Positions 36,064 to 44,977 of a stretch of 64,000 bases of DNA are shown in pieces (within the stretch, counting starts at the first letter, position 1; every line of letters starts with the position of its first letter). A program made the translations under genes and the position numbers. Origin of the DNA: SKLM01 sp964390305 (GTDB taxonomy: Bacteria; Chloroflexota; Anaerolineae; B4-G1); contig CAYMHT010000002.1 in the NCBI GenBank assembly GCA_964390305.1, forward strand, positions 27,406-91,405, written 5' to 3'. The notes under the pieces were generated by a model that was not told the origin of the DNA, searched no databases, and saw only the letters and a list, made by a program, of their open reading frames with translations.

Positions 36064-36396
36064 ATGGATCAGCAATCGTACCCTCACCACCCGAGCGCTG
36101 AGCAGGAGACCAGCGTCCTCGCCATCGTCAGCCTGGTCGCCAGCATCTTGGGGCTCACCGCCGTCCCGACGGTGGGCAGCGTCATCGGCCTCGTCCTCGG
36201 CTACGTCGCCCGCGCCGAGATCCGCCGTTCCGACGCCCTCACCGGAGACGGCTTTGCCACCGCCGGGATCGTCCTCGGTTGGATCGGCGTCGCCCTGGGT
36301 CTCCTCGCCATGGCGCTCGTGCTGCTGGTCATCGTGTTCGGTTTCGTTGCCCTCCCTGGCATCAGCGCCTGCGCCATCCTCGGCCGCGGCTTCTAG
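36064..36396 (+). CDS. DUF4190 small membrane protein
   Basis: The 110-residue protein has a Pro/Ser-rich N-terminus (about 1-17) and two hydrophobic stretches flanking the DUF4190 core (LVLGYVARAEIRRSDALTGDGFATAGIVLGWIG). GGAGCC lies upstream of the ATG. It ends the small-membrane-protein run, 68 bp before the subtilase. Confidence 0.87.
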   Translation: MDQQSYPHHPSAEQETSVLAIVSLVASILGLTAVPTVGSVIGLVLGYVARAEIRRSDALTGDGFATAGIVLGWIGVALGLLAMALVLLVIVFGFVALPGISACAILGRGF

Positions 36397-36464
36397 GAAG
36401 TCTTCTAGGACCTCACATTCTAACCGTGCGTCACGGTCAAACGGCCCAAGGGAGTCGGAACGCA

Positions 36465-37793
36465 GTGCACACCGGTAAGGTGATCATCTCGGCCGTCGGG
36501 TTGGTGAGCACTGCATTTCTCATCCTCTCTACGCTGGGCCCAGCTCAAGCCTCTGTGCCACAGGCCGATGAGGATCTCAAACCACGTGCCTACCTGCCCT
36601 TCCTCGCCCGGTCCTACGTCCAGGCGAGATACCCCGGAGACCCTCACTATGCGCACCAGTGGGCGCTGCCGAAGATAAACGCCCCCCACGCGTGGGGTCT
36701 TTCGACTGGCGACGACGTCGTCATCGCCATCTTGGATACCGGCGTCGACCTCGATCACCCAGACCTTAGCAGCAAGGTGCTCACGCATTTGGACAAGAAC
36801 TTCCTGAACGGCAACCCAAGCGCGGAAGACGATCACGGTCACGGCACCCACGTCGCGGGCACCGCCGCAGCCACCACGGACAACGCCATCGGCATCGCCG
36901 GGATGGGATGGCACGCAGCCATCTTACCGCTGAAGGTGCTTGACGCTTCGGGGAACGGAACAGCCGAAGACATCGCCGAGGCGATTCGCTATGCCACGGA
37001 TCATGGCGCCGGCGTGATCAACATGAGCCTGGCAGGGACGACGGACCCGTGCTGCCATTGCCCTTCCGTCATCCAGCAGGCGGTAGACTACGCGTATGCC
37101 AAAGGCACGCTGCTGACAGCCGCAGCGGGAAACGACCTCGGAGCCACCGAGATGTTTCCCGCGAACTGTGAGCATGTGTTGGGCGTTGCGGCTACCGACG
37201 CCAACGACGCAATCGCCTCCTACTCCAACTACGGCACCCACGTCAGCGTCGCGGCACCTGGCTCGGGGATCTATAGCACGATCATAGGTGGATCCTACTA
37301 CCACCTGAGCGGCACCTCAATGGCCACGCCCCACATCTCCGGCCTCGCCGCCCTCCTCCTCGCCCGCTACCCGGCCTACTCCCCCGACCAGGTCGCCTCG
37401 GCCATCCTCGACAACGCGCTCGATCTCGGACCCACCGGCTGGGACGCGGACTCCGGCTGCGGGCGCATCGACGCCTTTCAGGCTCTCTCCAACGGGGCAC
37501 TGGCCACCGCGCCGCTCTGCCTCCAGGGGATAACGACCTCCACTAAGGCACACCAGCACACCGCTCCCGATGCCGCCTTCGCACCGGGGGAGATCATCGT
37601 CGAGTTCGACATCGACAGCGCCGCAGAGTCACTCTGGCCCCGCTACACGAAAGACGCCGAGTTCCTCCCCTCTCTCCGCGTCTGGCGCCTCCGGGTCCCC
37701 ATCGGTCAGGAACTCGTCATCCTGCCCCGCCTGAATGCCGATCCCGACGTCCTCCACGCCGATCTCAACTACCTGGTCGTCGCCCAGGACTGA
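36465..37793 (+). CDS. secreted subtilisin-like serine protease (S8) with C-terminal fervidolysin-type prodomain
   Basis: The 442-residue exported protease has the triad Asp91 (AILDTGVDL), His126 (DHGHGTHVAGT) and Ser285 (SGTSMATPH), with oxyanion Asn223. Its signal peptide runs from the GTG start at 36465. The usual N-terminal prodomain is absent: only about 40 residues, including AYLPFLAR, separate the signal peptide from the protease. Instead the last 75 residues (APGEIIVEF, LRVWRLRVPIG, LNADPDVLHADLNY) look like a fervidolysin-type prodomain. It ends 22 bp from the convergent large subtilase. The upstream in-frame region to 36279 overlaps the DUF4190 gene and is not used. Confidence 0.88.
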   Translation: MHTGKVIISAVGLVSTAFLILSTLGPAQASVPQADEDLKPRAYLPFLARSYVQARYPGDPHYAHQWALPKINAPHAWGLSTGDDVVIAILDTGVDLDHPDLSSKVLTHLDKNFLNGNPSAEDDHGHGTHVAGTAAATTDNAIGIAGMGWHAAILPLKVLDASGNGTAEDIAEAIRYATDHGAGVINMSLAGTTDPCCHCPSVIQQAVDYAYAKGTLLTAAAGNDLGATEMFPANCEHVLGVAATDANDAIASYSNYGTHVSVAAPGSGIYSTIIGGSYYHLSGTSMATPHISGLAALLLARYPAYSPDQVASAILDNALDLGPTGWDADSGCGRIDAFQALSNGALATAPLCLQGITTSTKAHQHTAPDAAFAPGEIIVEFDIDSAAESLWPRYTKDAEFLPSLRVWRLRVPIGQELVILPRLNADPDVLHADLNYLVVAQD

Positions 37794-37815
37794 TGGTCTC
37801 CCTTCCTCCTTCCCT

Positions 37816-40800
37816 CTATCGACCCCGCTGCATCGCAACCGGGAGGAAGACGGGCCACGGCCACACCTCCAGCCAGGTCGGTCTCTCCCACCTGCCCCCG
37901 CCCCCGTCGTCGAGGAACGCGATTCCATACACCGTCCGTCTCACCGGTTCGCCCGGCAGCAGGAGCGAAAACGTCAACACCGCCTCGCCTCCAGCTGGCA
38001 GCGGCCCCGTCCAATAGATCCCGTCCTCCCTCGCCTCCCAGGCCCCACCTCCGCTCACCGACACCGACTCGGGCGCCGGCATCCGCCCATCCGGCGGCCA
38101 CACCAGCGCGCTTGCCGCATCCGCATCCGCAACCCCGGCGTTGATCAGGCGCAACGTGCACGTCACCTCACCGCCCGGCCGCACCACCCCCGGCGCGCAG
38201 CCGAAGCTCGACGCCGACAGGTCAGGGCGGTCGACGCGCACCTCTGCCCTCCGGCTGAACCCGATTGTGTGCTCCTCCAGCGACACCCGGGCCGTGTTGA
38301 CCACGACCTCACCCGGCGCCGTCCCGCCCACCACGCTCGCCCGGTAGCCCAGAACCACGACCCCGCCAGGATCCACAAGCCCGCGCCACCACAACCGCCT
38401 CTCCGTCGGATCGTAACGGCCCGGCCCGACGACGCTCCCGCGCTCCAGGCTAAGCTCGGCGGGCAGCGTGTTCGACACCGACGCCGTCACGGGCTCCCAA
38501 CCGTCGTTCCGCACGCTGATGGTGTACGAAACCACGTCGCCTGCGGCCACGCTCCCCCGGTCCGCCTCGAAGGTCGTTCCCCCCACCCACGATAGCCAGC
38601 CCACGACCCGCTCCATGACCTCCGCCTGCACACTTCCCGGTGACGCCTCGAAGGGGAACGCGAAAAACACCGTCGACCCCCCGCCCTGTTGCCGAGTCAG
38701 CGCCACCCCTCGTAAGTCCTGATCCCGGAGCGCCACCCCTGTGCCCGCTGTTGGCACCAGGCTGTCTGACCAGTTCCGATAGCCAGTCGGAAACTCGAGG
38801 GACCAGGGCCCGAGTCCATCGCCGACCAGGTTCTCTGGGACACCCGTGACCCCCGTCGGCGTGACATCCTCGGTGTGACTCAGAACACCCAGGTGCTCAC
38901 GGCTGAACGCATCGTCACCATGGTAGGTGAGGAAGTCCTGCGAGGAGAGGAACAGACGTCCACCCCCATCCACATACGCCCCCAGCCACCTCATTTCGTC
39001 GGTCGTGACTGGCGCGTACCAATCATAGCCCGTCCACCACACGACCACCGGATACATCCCCAGGGTCTCCACAGATGGGCCCGCACCGTGTCCCCCTCCC
39101 TCCGGCGGAGAGTTCTCCCAGAGATCGTAGGCCAACCCCGCATCGTCCATCGCCCCCGTGTACGTGGCCTGTTGATCGTACCACCGATCGTCGTCCACCA
39201 GGAGGATCGGGGCCGGGGCTTTCGACTCCAGCCTGGCGCTCACGCTCAGACTCGTCGACAGCGATGACTGTGCCGTCAGGGTCACCACATCGCGGCTATC
39301 CCAGGTCGCCGTCACCGGCACCCTGACAGTCACCGTCACGCTGGCGGACGCGCACGGAGACAGCGTCAGCGACGGCGCGCTGAGCTCCGTCGGCCAGGAC
39401 GCGGCCGTCACCGTCAGGTCAATCTCGTCGTCGCCACCGCCCTGCCCGATGTGACTCACCCGCACGGCGTGCGTGATGAGGGACCCGGGCACCCCGATCC
39501 CCAGCTGAGACGTCGGCGCCAGCCTCAAGCCCGCCGTCGGAGCCGGGGCCTCGAGCCACTCGATCGCGCTCTCCATCACCTGCCGTCGTCTCACCCGGTC
39601 GTTGATCGCCTCAAACCCAAAGGCGAAGTAGAGCACCCGATAATCGACGCACGTTCCCACCCGCACGCCGCCACAGCCGTCATCGCGATACACCATCACC
39701 GGCCCCGCCGCCTCCGGGTCCGCCAGCGACACCACATCAGGGTAGTCCTGGTTGTCGGCTCCCCCGGTCCCCGCGATCGTGACCGTCGTTCCCGCGAAGA
39801 TGTCGCCCGCCACCCCGTCGAGAACCCGCGTCGGCGCGTCGTCACCCACGAACTGCGCCTTCAGGTAGTCTCTGTAGTATGGGCTCCAGGACACCCCCGA
39901 TCCCCCCCCGTCCCAGAACCCGACGTCCTGACCGCTCAGCAGCAACCGACCGCCGGCCTCCAGGTACCCCGTGATGATCTCTCCGGCGCCAATGTAGCCC
40001 GGCGCGTCTCGCGGGGCGCTCCACACCACGATGTCATAACCCCCCAGGTCAGACACCGCCGGGATATCCTCAGGAAGCCGTCGGATCGACCATTCGTGGT
40101 AGGCATACGCGCCGTCGTCCAGCGCCTGACGGTAGTACCGCATCTGGCTCTCATAATACCAGCTCCCGCTGTCCACCACCAACACCGCCGGCGCTTCTGG
40201 CAGACGGAGCACCACACTGCTGGTCTCTCCCACCGACACGACGGCCGTCGCCGTGACCACCCGGTAGCCCAGACGCCTCGCCCGCACCGGGTACGTCCCG
40301 CTCGGAAGCTCGAAACTGCAGGTATGAGTCGTCACTTCGTAAGGCGTATCCAGCACCGCCACTGTCGCCGTCACCGGCTCGCCACTCGACGCATCCACCA
40401 CCTGGACATTCAGGCTCCCCGTGAGCTGGGCCACCAGCGTCACGTCCTCCGACGTCACCGCGTCCCTGACAACACGCACACCGCCAACGCTCGCCGGCTC
40501 GTAGCCAAAGGCCGACACACTGAGCTCGTAAACGCCCGACGACAGGGCCAGCAAGTACCTGCCGTCCGCGTCGGTCTCTGTCTCGGCCGACGCGTCCCCT
40601 CCCCGGGACATCGCCCGTACCCTGGCACCGGCTATAGGCAGGTCAGTTGCTCCATCCTTCACCGTTCCGGCGATGAACCCGGGGCGCGCCAGAGCCGTGA
40701 CAGCTGCGAACGCGTCCACTCGCCCCCACCCGGTGTCGTTGTTCGGCACCTCCTCTCCCAGAGCCAGAGCCGTGCTCGTGATGACCGCCGTAGCCCGGGT

Positions 40801-42204
40801 GATACTCAGCGTCGAGCTCACCGAGCGCAGCAGCGCCGCCACGCCCGAGACGTGCGGCGCCGCCATTGAGGTGCCGTTCATCGTCGCATACGCGCCGCCC
40901 GGTACGCTCGAACGGACGCGGACGCCTGGCGCCGCGACGTGGGGCCGCACCTCCTCCCAGGGCGACGGGCCCCGGCTCGAGAACGTGGCCACCTCATTGT
41001 ATTCGTCGACCGCACCCACCGCGAAGGCCTCGGGTAGAGAGGCCGGCGAGGTGACCGTACCCACACCCGGCCCATTGTTCCCGTTCGAGAACACTGGCAG
41101 GATACCGCCCGCTCGCAGCGCCCGCAGGTCGTCCTGGAACGTCGTCAGGTACGCGCTACTGCTGCCCCAGGAACAGTTGACCACGTCAGGCGCTCGCGAC
41201 GGGTCACCACCCGGCGCCAGAACCCACTCAAAGCCAGCGTGGATCCACGAATCGTACCCGTACCCCTGGTTGTTCAGCACCCTGACCCCGATCCACCTGG
41301 CCCCAGGAGCGACACCGATTCCCCCTCGCCCCACCGTCGTGCCCATGGTGTGGCTCCCGTGCCCGTGACCGTCCACCGGGTAGCCCGCACCTCCGTCCGT
41401 CGCGTCGTACCAGTTGTAGGCGTGATTCGACGGACCGTGTGGGTTGTAGCCCCGGTAGTTCCTCTCCAGCGCCGGATGCAGCCAGTCCACGCCCGTGTCC
41501 ATCCCCGCCACCACCGCCCCCGTGCCCGAGATCTGGAGCGAGGCCCACACCTCATCCGCGCGGATACGCTCGATGTTCCATTCCACCTGCTCGGCCGCTT
41601 CAGCCTCGGCGCCGACCGCCGGTTCTCCGCTCTCAAACCACCGACGCCAGTGATCAAGGGTGATGACCGCCACAGACGGCTGACGGGCCAGGCCACGCAC
41701 CACCGACGGGCGCGCGTCCACGGCGATCGCGTTTGTGATCCAGAACGGGCGATAGGAAGACACGGTCCCCCTCACGCGCTCCCTTTCCAGATAGGCCCGC
41801 ACCGACCGCTGCGCCCTGTCTGCCGCACCCTGAAGCCGCGAGACGAGCCTGGCGCGCTCCTGCCCGTCCGCCGCCGGGGCAAAGCCTTCTCCCCCGGCAC
41901 CGCTGGGCTCGTCCATGTGGACGATGACCCGCACGCTCCTCTCTGCGTCAGCGCTCGCCAGCACGCGCCTTACTTCCGGGTCGAGCGGCAGCTCCCCACC
42001 CCCATCACCCAGCAACCCCACGCCGATCCCCTTCACCCCCGAGCCAGCAGAGCTACCAGTCATCACGTCCGCCGCCAGCCACGCAGCGGGTGCGGCCTGC
42101 ACCATCTGAACCCCCTCACCGACCCGCAGACCGGATGCTGAGACCCCGTTTGCCAACACCAAGAACAGGAGTATCATACCCGCTACCCGATACAGCTTGT
42201 GCAT
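37816..42204 (-). CDS. giant secreted subtilisin-like protease (S8) with I9 prodomain and repeated C-terminal domains
   Basis: A 1,462-residue exported protease with a signal peptide (MHKLYRVAGMILLFLVLANG), an inhibitor-I9-like prodomain (about 77-187) and an S8 domain with Asp236, His282 (DGHGHGSH) and Ser446 (NGTSMAAPH). Two carboxypeptidase-regulatory-like beta domains follow (GFIAGTVKDGATDLPIAGARV and LNVQVVDASSGEPVTATV). Then come two copies of a region starting VLVVDSGSWY / ILLVDDDRWY, and two DUF11-like repeats (GDVVSYTISVRNDG). The C-terminus is VFLPVAMQRGR. It probably digests extracellular protein. The start at 42204 has GGGGAG before it. Confidence 0.9.
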   Translation of the reverse strand: MHKLYRVAGMILLFLVLANGVSASGLRVGEGVQMVQAAPAAWLAADVMTGSSAGSGVKGIGVGLLGDGGGELPLDPEVRRVLASADAERSVRVIVHMDEPSGAGGEGFAPAADGQERARLVSRLQGAADRAQRSVRAYLERERVRGTVSSYRPFWITNAIAVDARPSVVRGLARQPSVAVITLDHWRRWFESGEPAVGAEAEAAEQVEWNIERIRADEVWASLQISGTGAVVAGMDTGVDWLHPALERNYRGYNPHGPSNHAYNWYDATDGGAGYPVDGHGHGSHTMGTTVGRGGIGVAPGARWIGVRVLNNQGYGYDSWIHAGFEWVLAPGGDPSRAPDVVNCSWGSSSAYLTTFQDDLRALRAGGILPVFSNGNNGPGVGTVTSPASLPEAFAVGAVDEYNEVATFSSRGPSPWEEVRPHVAAPGVRVRSSVPGGAYATMNGTSMAAPHVSGVAALLRSVSSTLSITRATAVITSTALALGEEVPNNDTGWGRVDAFAAVTALARPGFIAGTVKDGATDLPIAGARVRAMSRGGDASAETETDADGRYLLALSSGVYELSVSAFGYEPASVGGVRVVRDAVTSEDVTLVAQLTGSLNVQVVDASSGEPVTATVAVLDTPYEVTTHTCSFELPSGTYPVRARRLGYRVVTATAVVSVGETSSVVLRLPEAPAVLVVDSGSWYYESQMRYYRQALDDGAYAYHEWSIRRLPEDIPAVSDLGGYDIVVWSAPRDAPGYIGAGEIITGYLEAGGRLLLSGQDVGFWDGGGSGVSWSPYYRDYLKAQFVGDDAPTRVLDGVAGDIFAGTTVTIAGTGGADNQDYPDVVSLADPEAAGPVMVYRDDGCGGVRVGTCVDYRVLYFAFGFEAINDRVRRRQVMESAIEWLEAPAPTAGLRLAPTSQLGIGVPGSLITHAVRVSHIGQGGGDDEIDLTVTAASWPTELSAPSLTLSPCASASVTVTVRVPVTATWDSRDVVTLTAQSSLSTSLSVSARLESKAPAPILLVDDDRWYDQQATYTGAMDDAGLAYDLWENSPPEGGGHGAGPSVETLGMYPVVVWWTGYDWYAPVTTDEMRWLGAYVDGGGRLFLSSQDFLTYHGDDAFSREHLGVLSHTEDVTPTGVTGVPENLVGDGLGPWSLEFPTGYRNWSDSLVPTAGTGVALRDQDLRGVALTRQQGGGSTVFFAFPFEASPGSVQAEVMERVVGWLSWVGGTTFEADRGSVAAGDVVSYTISVRNDGWEPVTASVSNTLPAELSLERGSVVGPGRYDPTERRLWWRGLVDPGGVVVLGYRASVVGGTAPGEVVVNTARVSLEEHTIGFSRRAEVRVDRPDLSASSFGCAPGVVRPGGEVTCTLRLINAGVADADAASALVWPPDGRMPAPESVSVSGGGAWEAREDGIYWTGPLPAGGEAVLTFSLLLPGEPVRRTVYGIAFLDDGGGGRWERPTWLEVWPWPVFLPVAMQRGR

Positions 42205-42335
42205 TTTCTCCCCTTGCCCAGATATGTTACGGCAGATCGTGCCCAGGTGCGCTTCACCTTCCATCGGAAGACCACCGTCCAGCGCATCTGCCCGATTATA
42301 CATCCACAGTCTGATTACTGAAATCGGAGGTAACC

Positions 42336-43319
42336 ATGCTGACCGACCATCTGCCCCGCGTCACCATTGCCCACTTGCCCACTCCTCTCGAGCCCTTGCC
42401 GCGGCTCACCAGCGAGCTTGGCGGCCCAGAGCTGTGGGTCAAGCGAGACGACCAGACCGGACTGGCGACCGGAGGCAACAAGACGCGCAAGCTCGAGTTC
42501 CTCGCCGCCGACGCCCTGCGGCAGGAAGCCGACACCCTCATCACCTGCGGCGCTGATCAGTCAAATCACGCCCGCCAGACCGCAGCTGCAGCCGCCAAGT
42601 TCGGACTCGACCGCGTGCTTGTGCTCCGCGGTGAGCGCCCACTCAAGACCCAGGGCAACTTGCTCCTCGACCACCTCCTGGGCGCCGACATCGTCTGGGC
42701 TGGAGACGAGCCGCTGCACGAAAAGCTGGACCAGGTCGCCCAGCAGTTGCGTAAGAAAGGCCGCCACCCGTATATCGTCCCCTACGGGGGGAGTAACCCC
42801 GTCGGCATTACCGGCTACGTATCAGGGATGGAGGAGCTACTCGCCCAATGCGAGGATCGCGACCTCGCCTTCGACCACATCGTCTTCGCCTCTTCCAGTG
42901 GCGGGACCCAGGCCGGCTTGGTCGTCGCAGCGCGAGCCCTCGACTACCAGGGCCGCATCCTGGGCATCAGCGTCGATCTGCCAGCGGACGCGCTCCGCGA
43001 GACGCTGGCCGACCTGGCCACAGCGACGGCCCAGCACCTTGGACTGGAGCTCGCCCTGGAGCCAATCGAGTTCGCCGTCAACGACGACTACCTTGGCGGT
43101 GGCTACGGCGTGGTCGGCGACCTGGAGCGGGACGCCATCAACACCCTGGCTCGTCTCGAGGGTTTGCTGCTTGATCCCGTCTACACAGGCCGGGCCTTCG
43201 GTGGCCTGCTGGATCTGATCCAGGGCGGCGCCTTCCGGCCCGACGAGAAGGTGCTCTTCTGGCATACGGGCGGCACGGCTGGCCTCTTCGGCAAGGCCGA
43301 GACTCTCCTCCCGGCCTGA
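42336..43319 (+). CDS. PLP-dependent D-cysteine desulfhydrase / ACC deaminase family enzyme
   Basis: The 327-residue tryptophan-synthase-beta-fold enzyme opens with PTPLEPLPRL and has the PLP-binding Lys in GGNKTRKLEF. CGADQSNHARQTAAAA and SSSGGTQAGLV (phosphate loop) are further family motifs. Family members cleave D-cysteine or 1-aminocyclopropane-1-carboxylate; sequence alone does not settle which. Divergent from the large subtilase, with 131 bp between them. It has no partner gene besides the downstream transporter, which has its own promoter. Confidence 0.88.
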   Translation: MLTDHLPRVTIAHLPTPLEPLPRLTSELGGPELWVKRDDQTGLATGGNKTRKLEFLAADALRQEADTLITCGADQSNHARQTAAAAAKFGLDRVLVLRGERPLKTQGNLLLDHLLGADIVWAGDEPLHEKLDQVAQQLRKKGRHPYIVPYGGSNPVGITGYVSGMEELLAQCEDRDLAFDHIVFASSSGGTQAGLVVAARALDYQGRILGISVDLPADALRETLADLATATAQHLGLELALEPIEFAVNDDYLGGGYGVVGDLERDAINTLARLEGLLLDPVYTGRAFGGLLDLIQGGAFRPDEKVLFWHTGGTAGLFGKAETLLPA

Positions 43320-43338
43320 GGGGGCTGAATACCGGACG

Positions 43339-43366
43339 TTGACATACATCCCAGGGTAGGTATAAT
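43339..43366 (+). promoter_or_regulatory. consensus promoter of the osmoprotectant transporter operon
   Basis: TTGACA (43339-43344), a 16-bp spacer and TATAAT (43361-43366). A leader of about 155 bases follows, without a riboswitch class I can name. AGGAGG sits at 43520-43525. Confidence 0.88.
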
Positions 43367-43530
43367 AGGACTTGGTGGCGACGAAAATCTGCTGAGCCTG
43401 CCGCGCCCACGCGGCCTCGCTCCCGTCGACCCGGTAGCACGTAGCTCTACGAATGAAAGCACCTGAGCCGATCTGGCTTCGCCCAGGCACAAAAAACACG
43501 CCCCGCTAGCCGTCAGCGCAGGAGGTGAAC

Positions 43531-44946
43531 ATGGTTGGAGAGCTGTTCAGCAGCTGGATGAGAGCATTCACTCAGCCCACTGTCGAGTCGTTCGCGGCGG
43601 AGAACGCGCACGCCACGGCGTCAAAGCTGCTCCTTGGCCTTGCGATTCTAGGCCTTGCGATCGGACTGGCCAAAATACCTATGGGCACGGCGTCTGTGCC
43701 CGCCCTTCTCAGCCTCCTCACGACCATCCTCACTGTCGTCGTCGACTTCGTCGTCATTGCCTTTATCCTGTTCATCGTCGTCCAGCTCGCCGGCGGCCAG
43801 GGGAGCTTCCTCACCCACTGCTACGCGCTGTCGCTGCCCCTCGTCCCCACCGTCATCATCGTAGCGCTCTTCGGTCGGGCCGTGGGGCTGGCCACGCCCA
43901 TTCTGGGTCCCCTGGCCCCGTTGGGCGTTGACCGCGTCATCCAGGTCGCCCTTGCCATCTACGGCTCTTTCCTCGGGCTTCTCGCCCTTCAGGCGGCCCA
44001 CGGGCTGAGAGCCAGCCACGCTGTCAATGTCGTCCTCGTCACCCTCGTCATATGGGCCGCCCTCAACGCCGCAGCCATGTTCGTCGCTCAGGCTGACAAC
44101 GTCGTGACCAAGACGGGACGGTTCACCTGGAGCAACAGAGCCCGATTGTTCGACCAGGCCCTCTCGCACGCTTGGCTGGTCGTCTTCTCGATGGTTATCG
44201 CCATCGTGCTGGGTGTGGTCATGGGCATCCTCATCACACTCCCGTCTCGGCGTCCGCGGCTTTCCCATCTCTGGGCGCTGGCACCCTTGGCCTTCTTCCT
44301 CTTCATCTATCTCGGCGGCGGTGGCACGTTCGGCCCGGGGATAGAAAGCACGTTGAGGACAATCACCAGAAGGGCACAGGGGCTTGGCCTGCTCGGTCTG
44401 GTGTTGACGATTCTCCTCTACGTCCTGTTCATCTTCGGAGACCGCGCCGCTGAGCCGGTCCTCTACGCAGCCGGCATCATGCTCACCTTCCCGAGCATCG
44501 GGTTGTTCGGCCTCTTCATTCCTCTCTTCGGCATCGGATTCATGAACGCGGCGCTGGCGCTGATCCTCTATGCCCAACTCCCCATCCTCCGCAACACCTA
44601 TACCGGGATCAACGAGGTGCCGGACCCAGTCATCGAGTCTGCGCGGGGCATGGGGATGACGGAGTGGGAGATTCTGCGTAAGATCAAGGTGCCCATGACC
44701 GTGCCGGTCATCATGGCCGGTGTCAGGATATCCATGGTCATGATCGTCGGCATCGCGGCCATCGCCAAGTTGATCGGCGTCAAGACGTTGGGTAAGTACA
44801 TCTTCGACGGCATCGGCCGTGGCAGCGATCCGATGGTGCTCGCCGGCGCCATCGGCGTCTCGATCTTCGCTCTGATCGTCGATGCTTTGCTCGGCTGGGC
44901 CCAGGACGTCTTTACGCCCGCTGGCTTGCGCGAGCGTTCTTCGTAA
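43531..44946 (+). CDS. OpuC-type osmoprotectant ABC permease fused to a Yip1-like membrane domain
   Basis: The 471-residue protein has two parts. Residues 1-185 form a Yip1-like five-helix membrane domain. From about 210 it is an OpuCB/OpuCD permease with EAA loop SARGMGMTEWEIL (370-382) and PSIGLFGLFIPLFGIGFMNAALALILYAQLPILRNTYTGI-type helices. Between the first permease helix and the conserved FPSIGL segment there is an unusual insert (about 241-310) with two extra hydrophobic stretches. OpuC systems import glycine betaine, choline or carnitine. The ATG at 43531 fits AGGAGG. It heads the operon. Confidence 0.85.
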   Translation: MVGELFSSWMRAFTQPTVESFAAENAHATASKLLLGLAILGLAIGLAKIPMGTASVPALLSLLTTILTVVVDFVVIAFILFIVVQLAGGQGSFLTHCYALSLPLVPTVIIVALFGRAVGLATPILGPLAPLGVDRVIQVALAIYGSFLGLLALQAAHGLRASHAVNVVLVTLVIWAALNAAAMFVAQADNVVTKTGRFTWSNRARLFDQALSHAWLVVFSMVIAIVLGVVMGILITLPSRRPRLSHLWALAPLAFFLFIYLGGGGTFGPGIESTLRTITRRAQGLGLLGLVLTILLYVLFIFGDRAAEPVLYAAGIMLTFPSIGLFGLFIPLFGIGFMNAALALILYAQLPILRNTYTGINEVPDPVIESARGMGMTEWEILRKIKVPMTVPVIMAGVRISMVMIVGIAAIAKLIGVKTLGKYIFDGIGRGSDPMVLAGAIGVSIFALIVDALLGWAQDVFTPAGLRERSS

Positions 44947-44977
44947 TGGTTATCGCTGGCGAGAGGAAAGGAACACC

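Noticed and set aside
43367..43520. Possible c-di-AMP (ydaO-type) riboswitch in the leader of the osmoprotectant operon, attractive because of CdaA in the window.
   Set aside because: I cannot find the conserved ydaO core segments. Only a promoter and an ordinary leader are supported.
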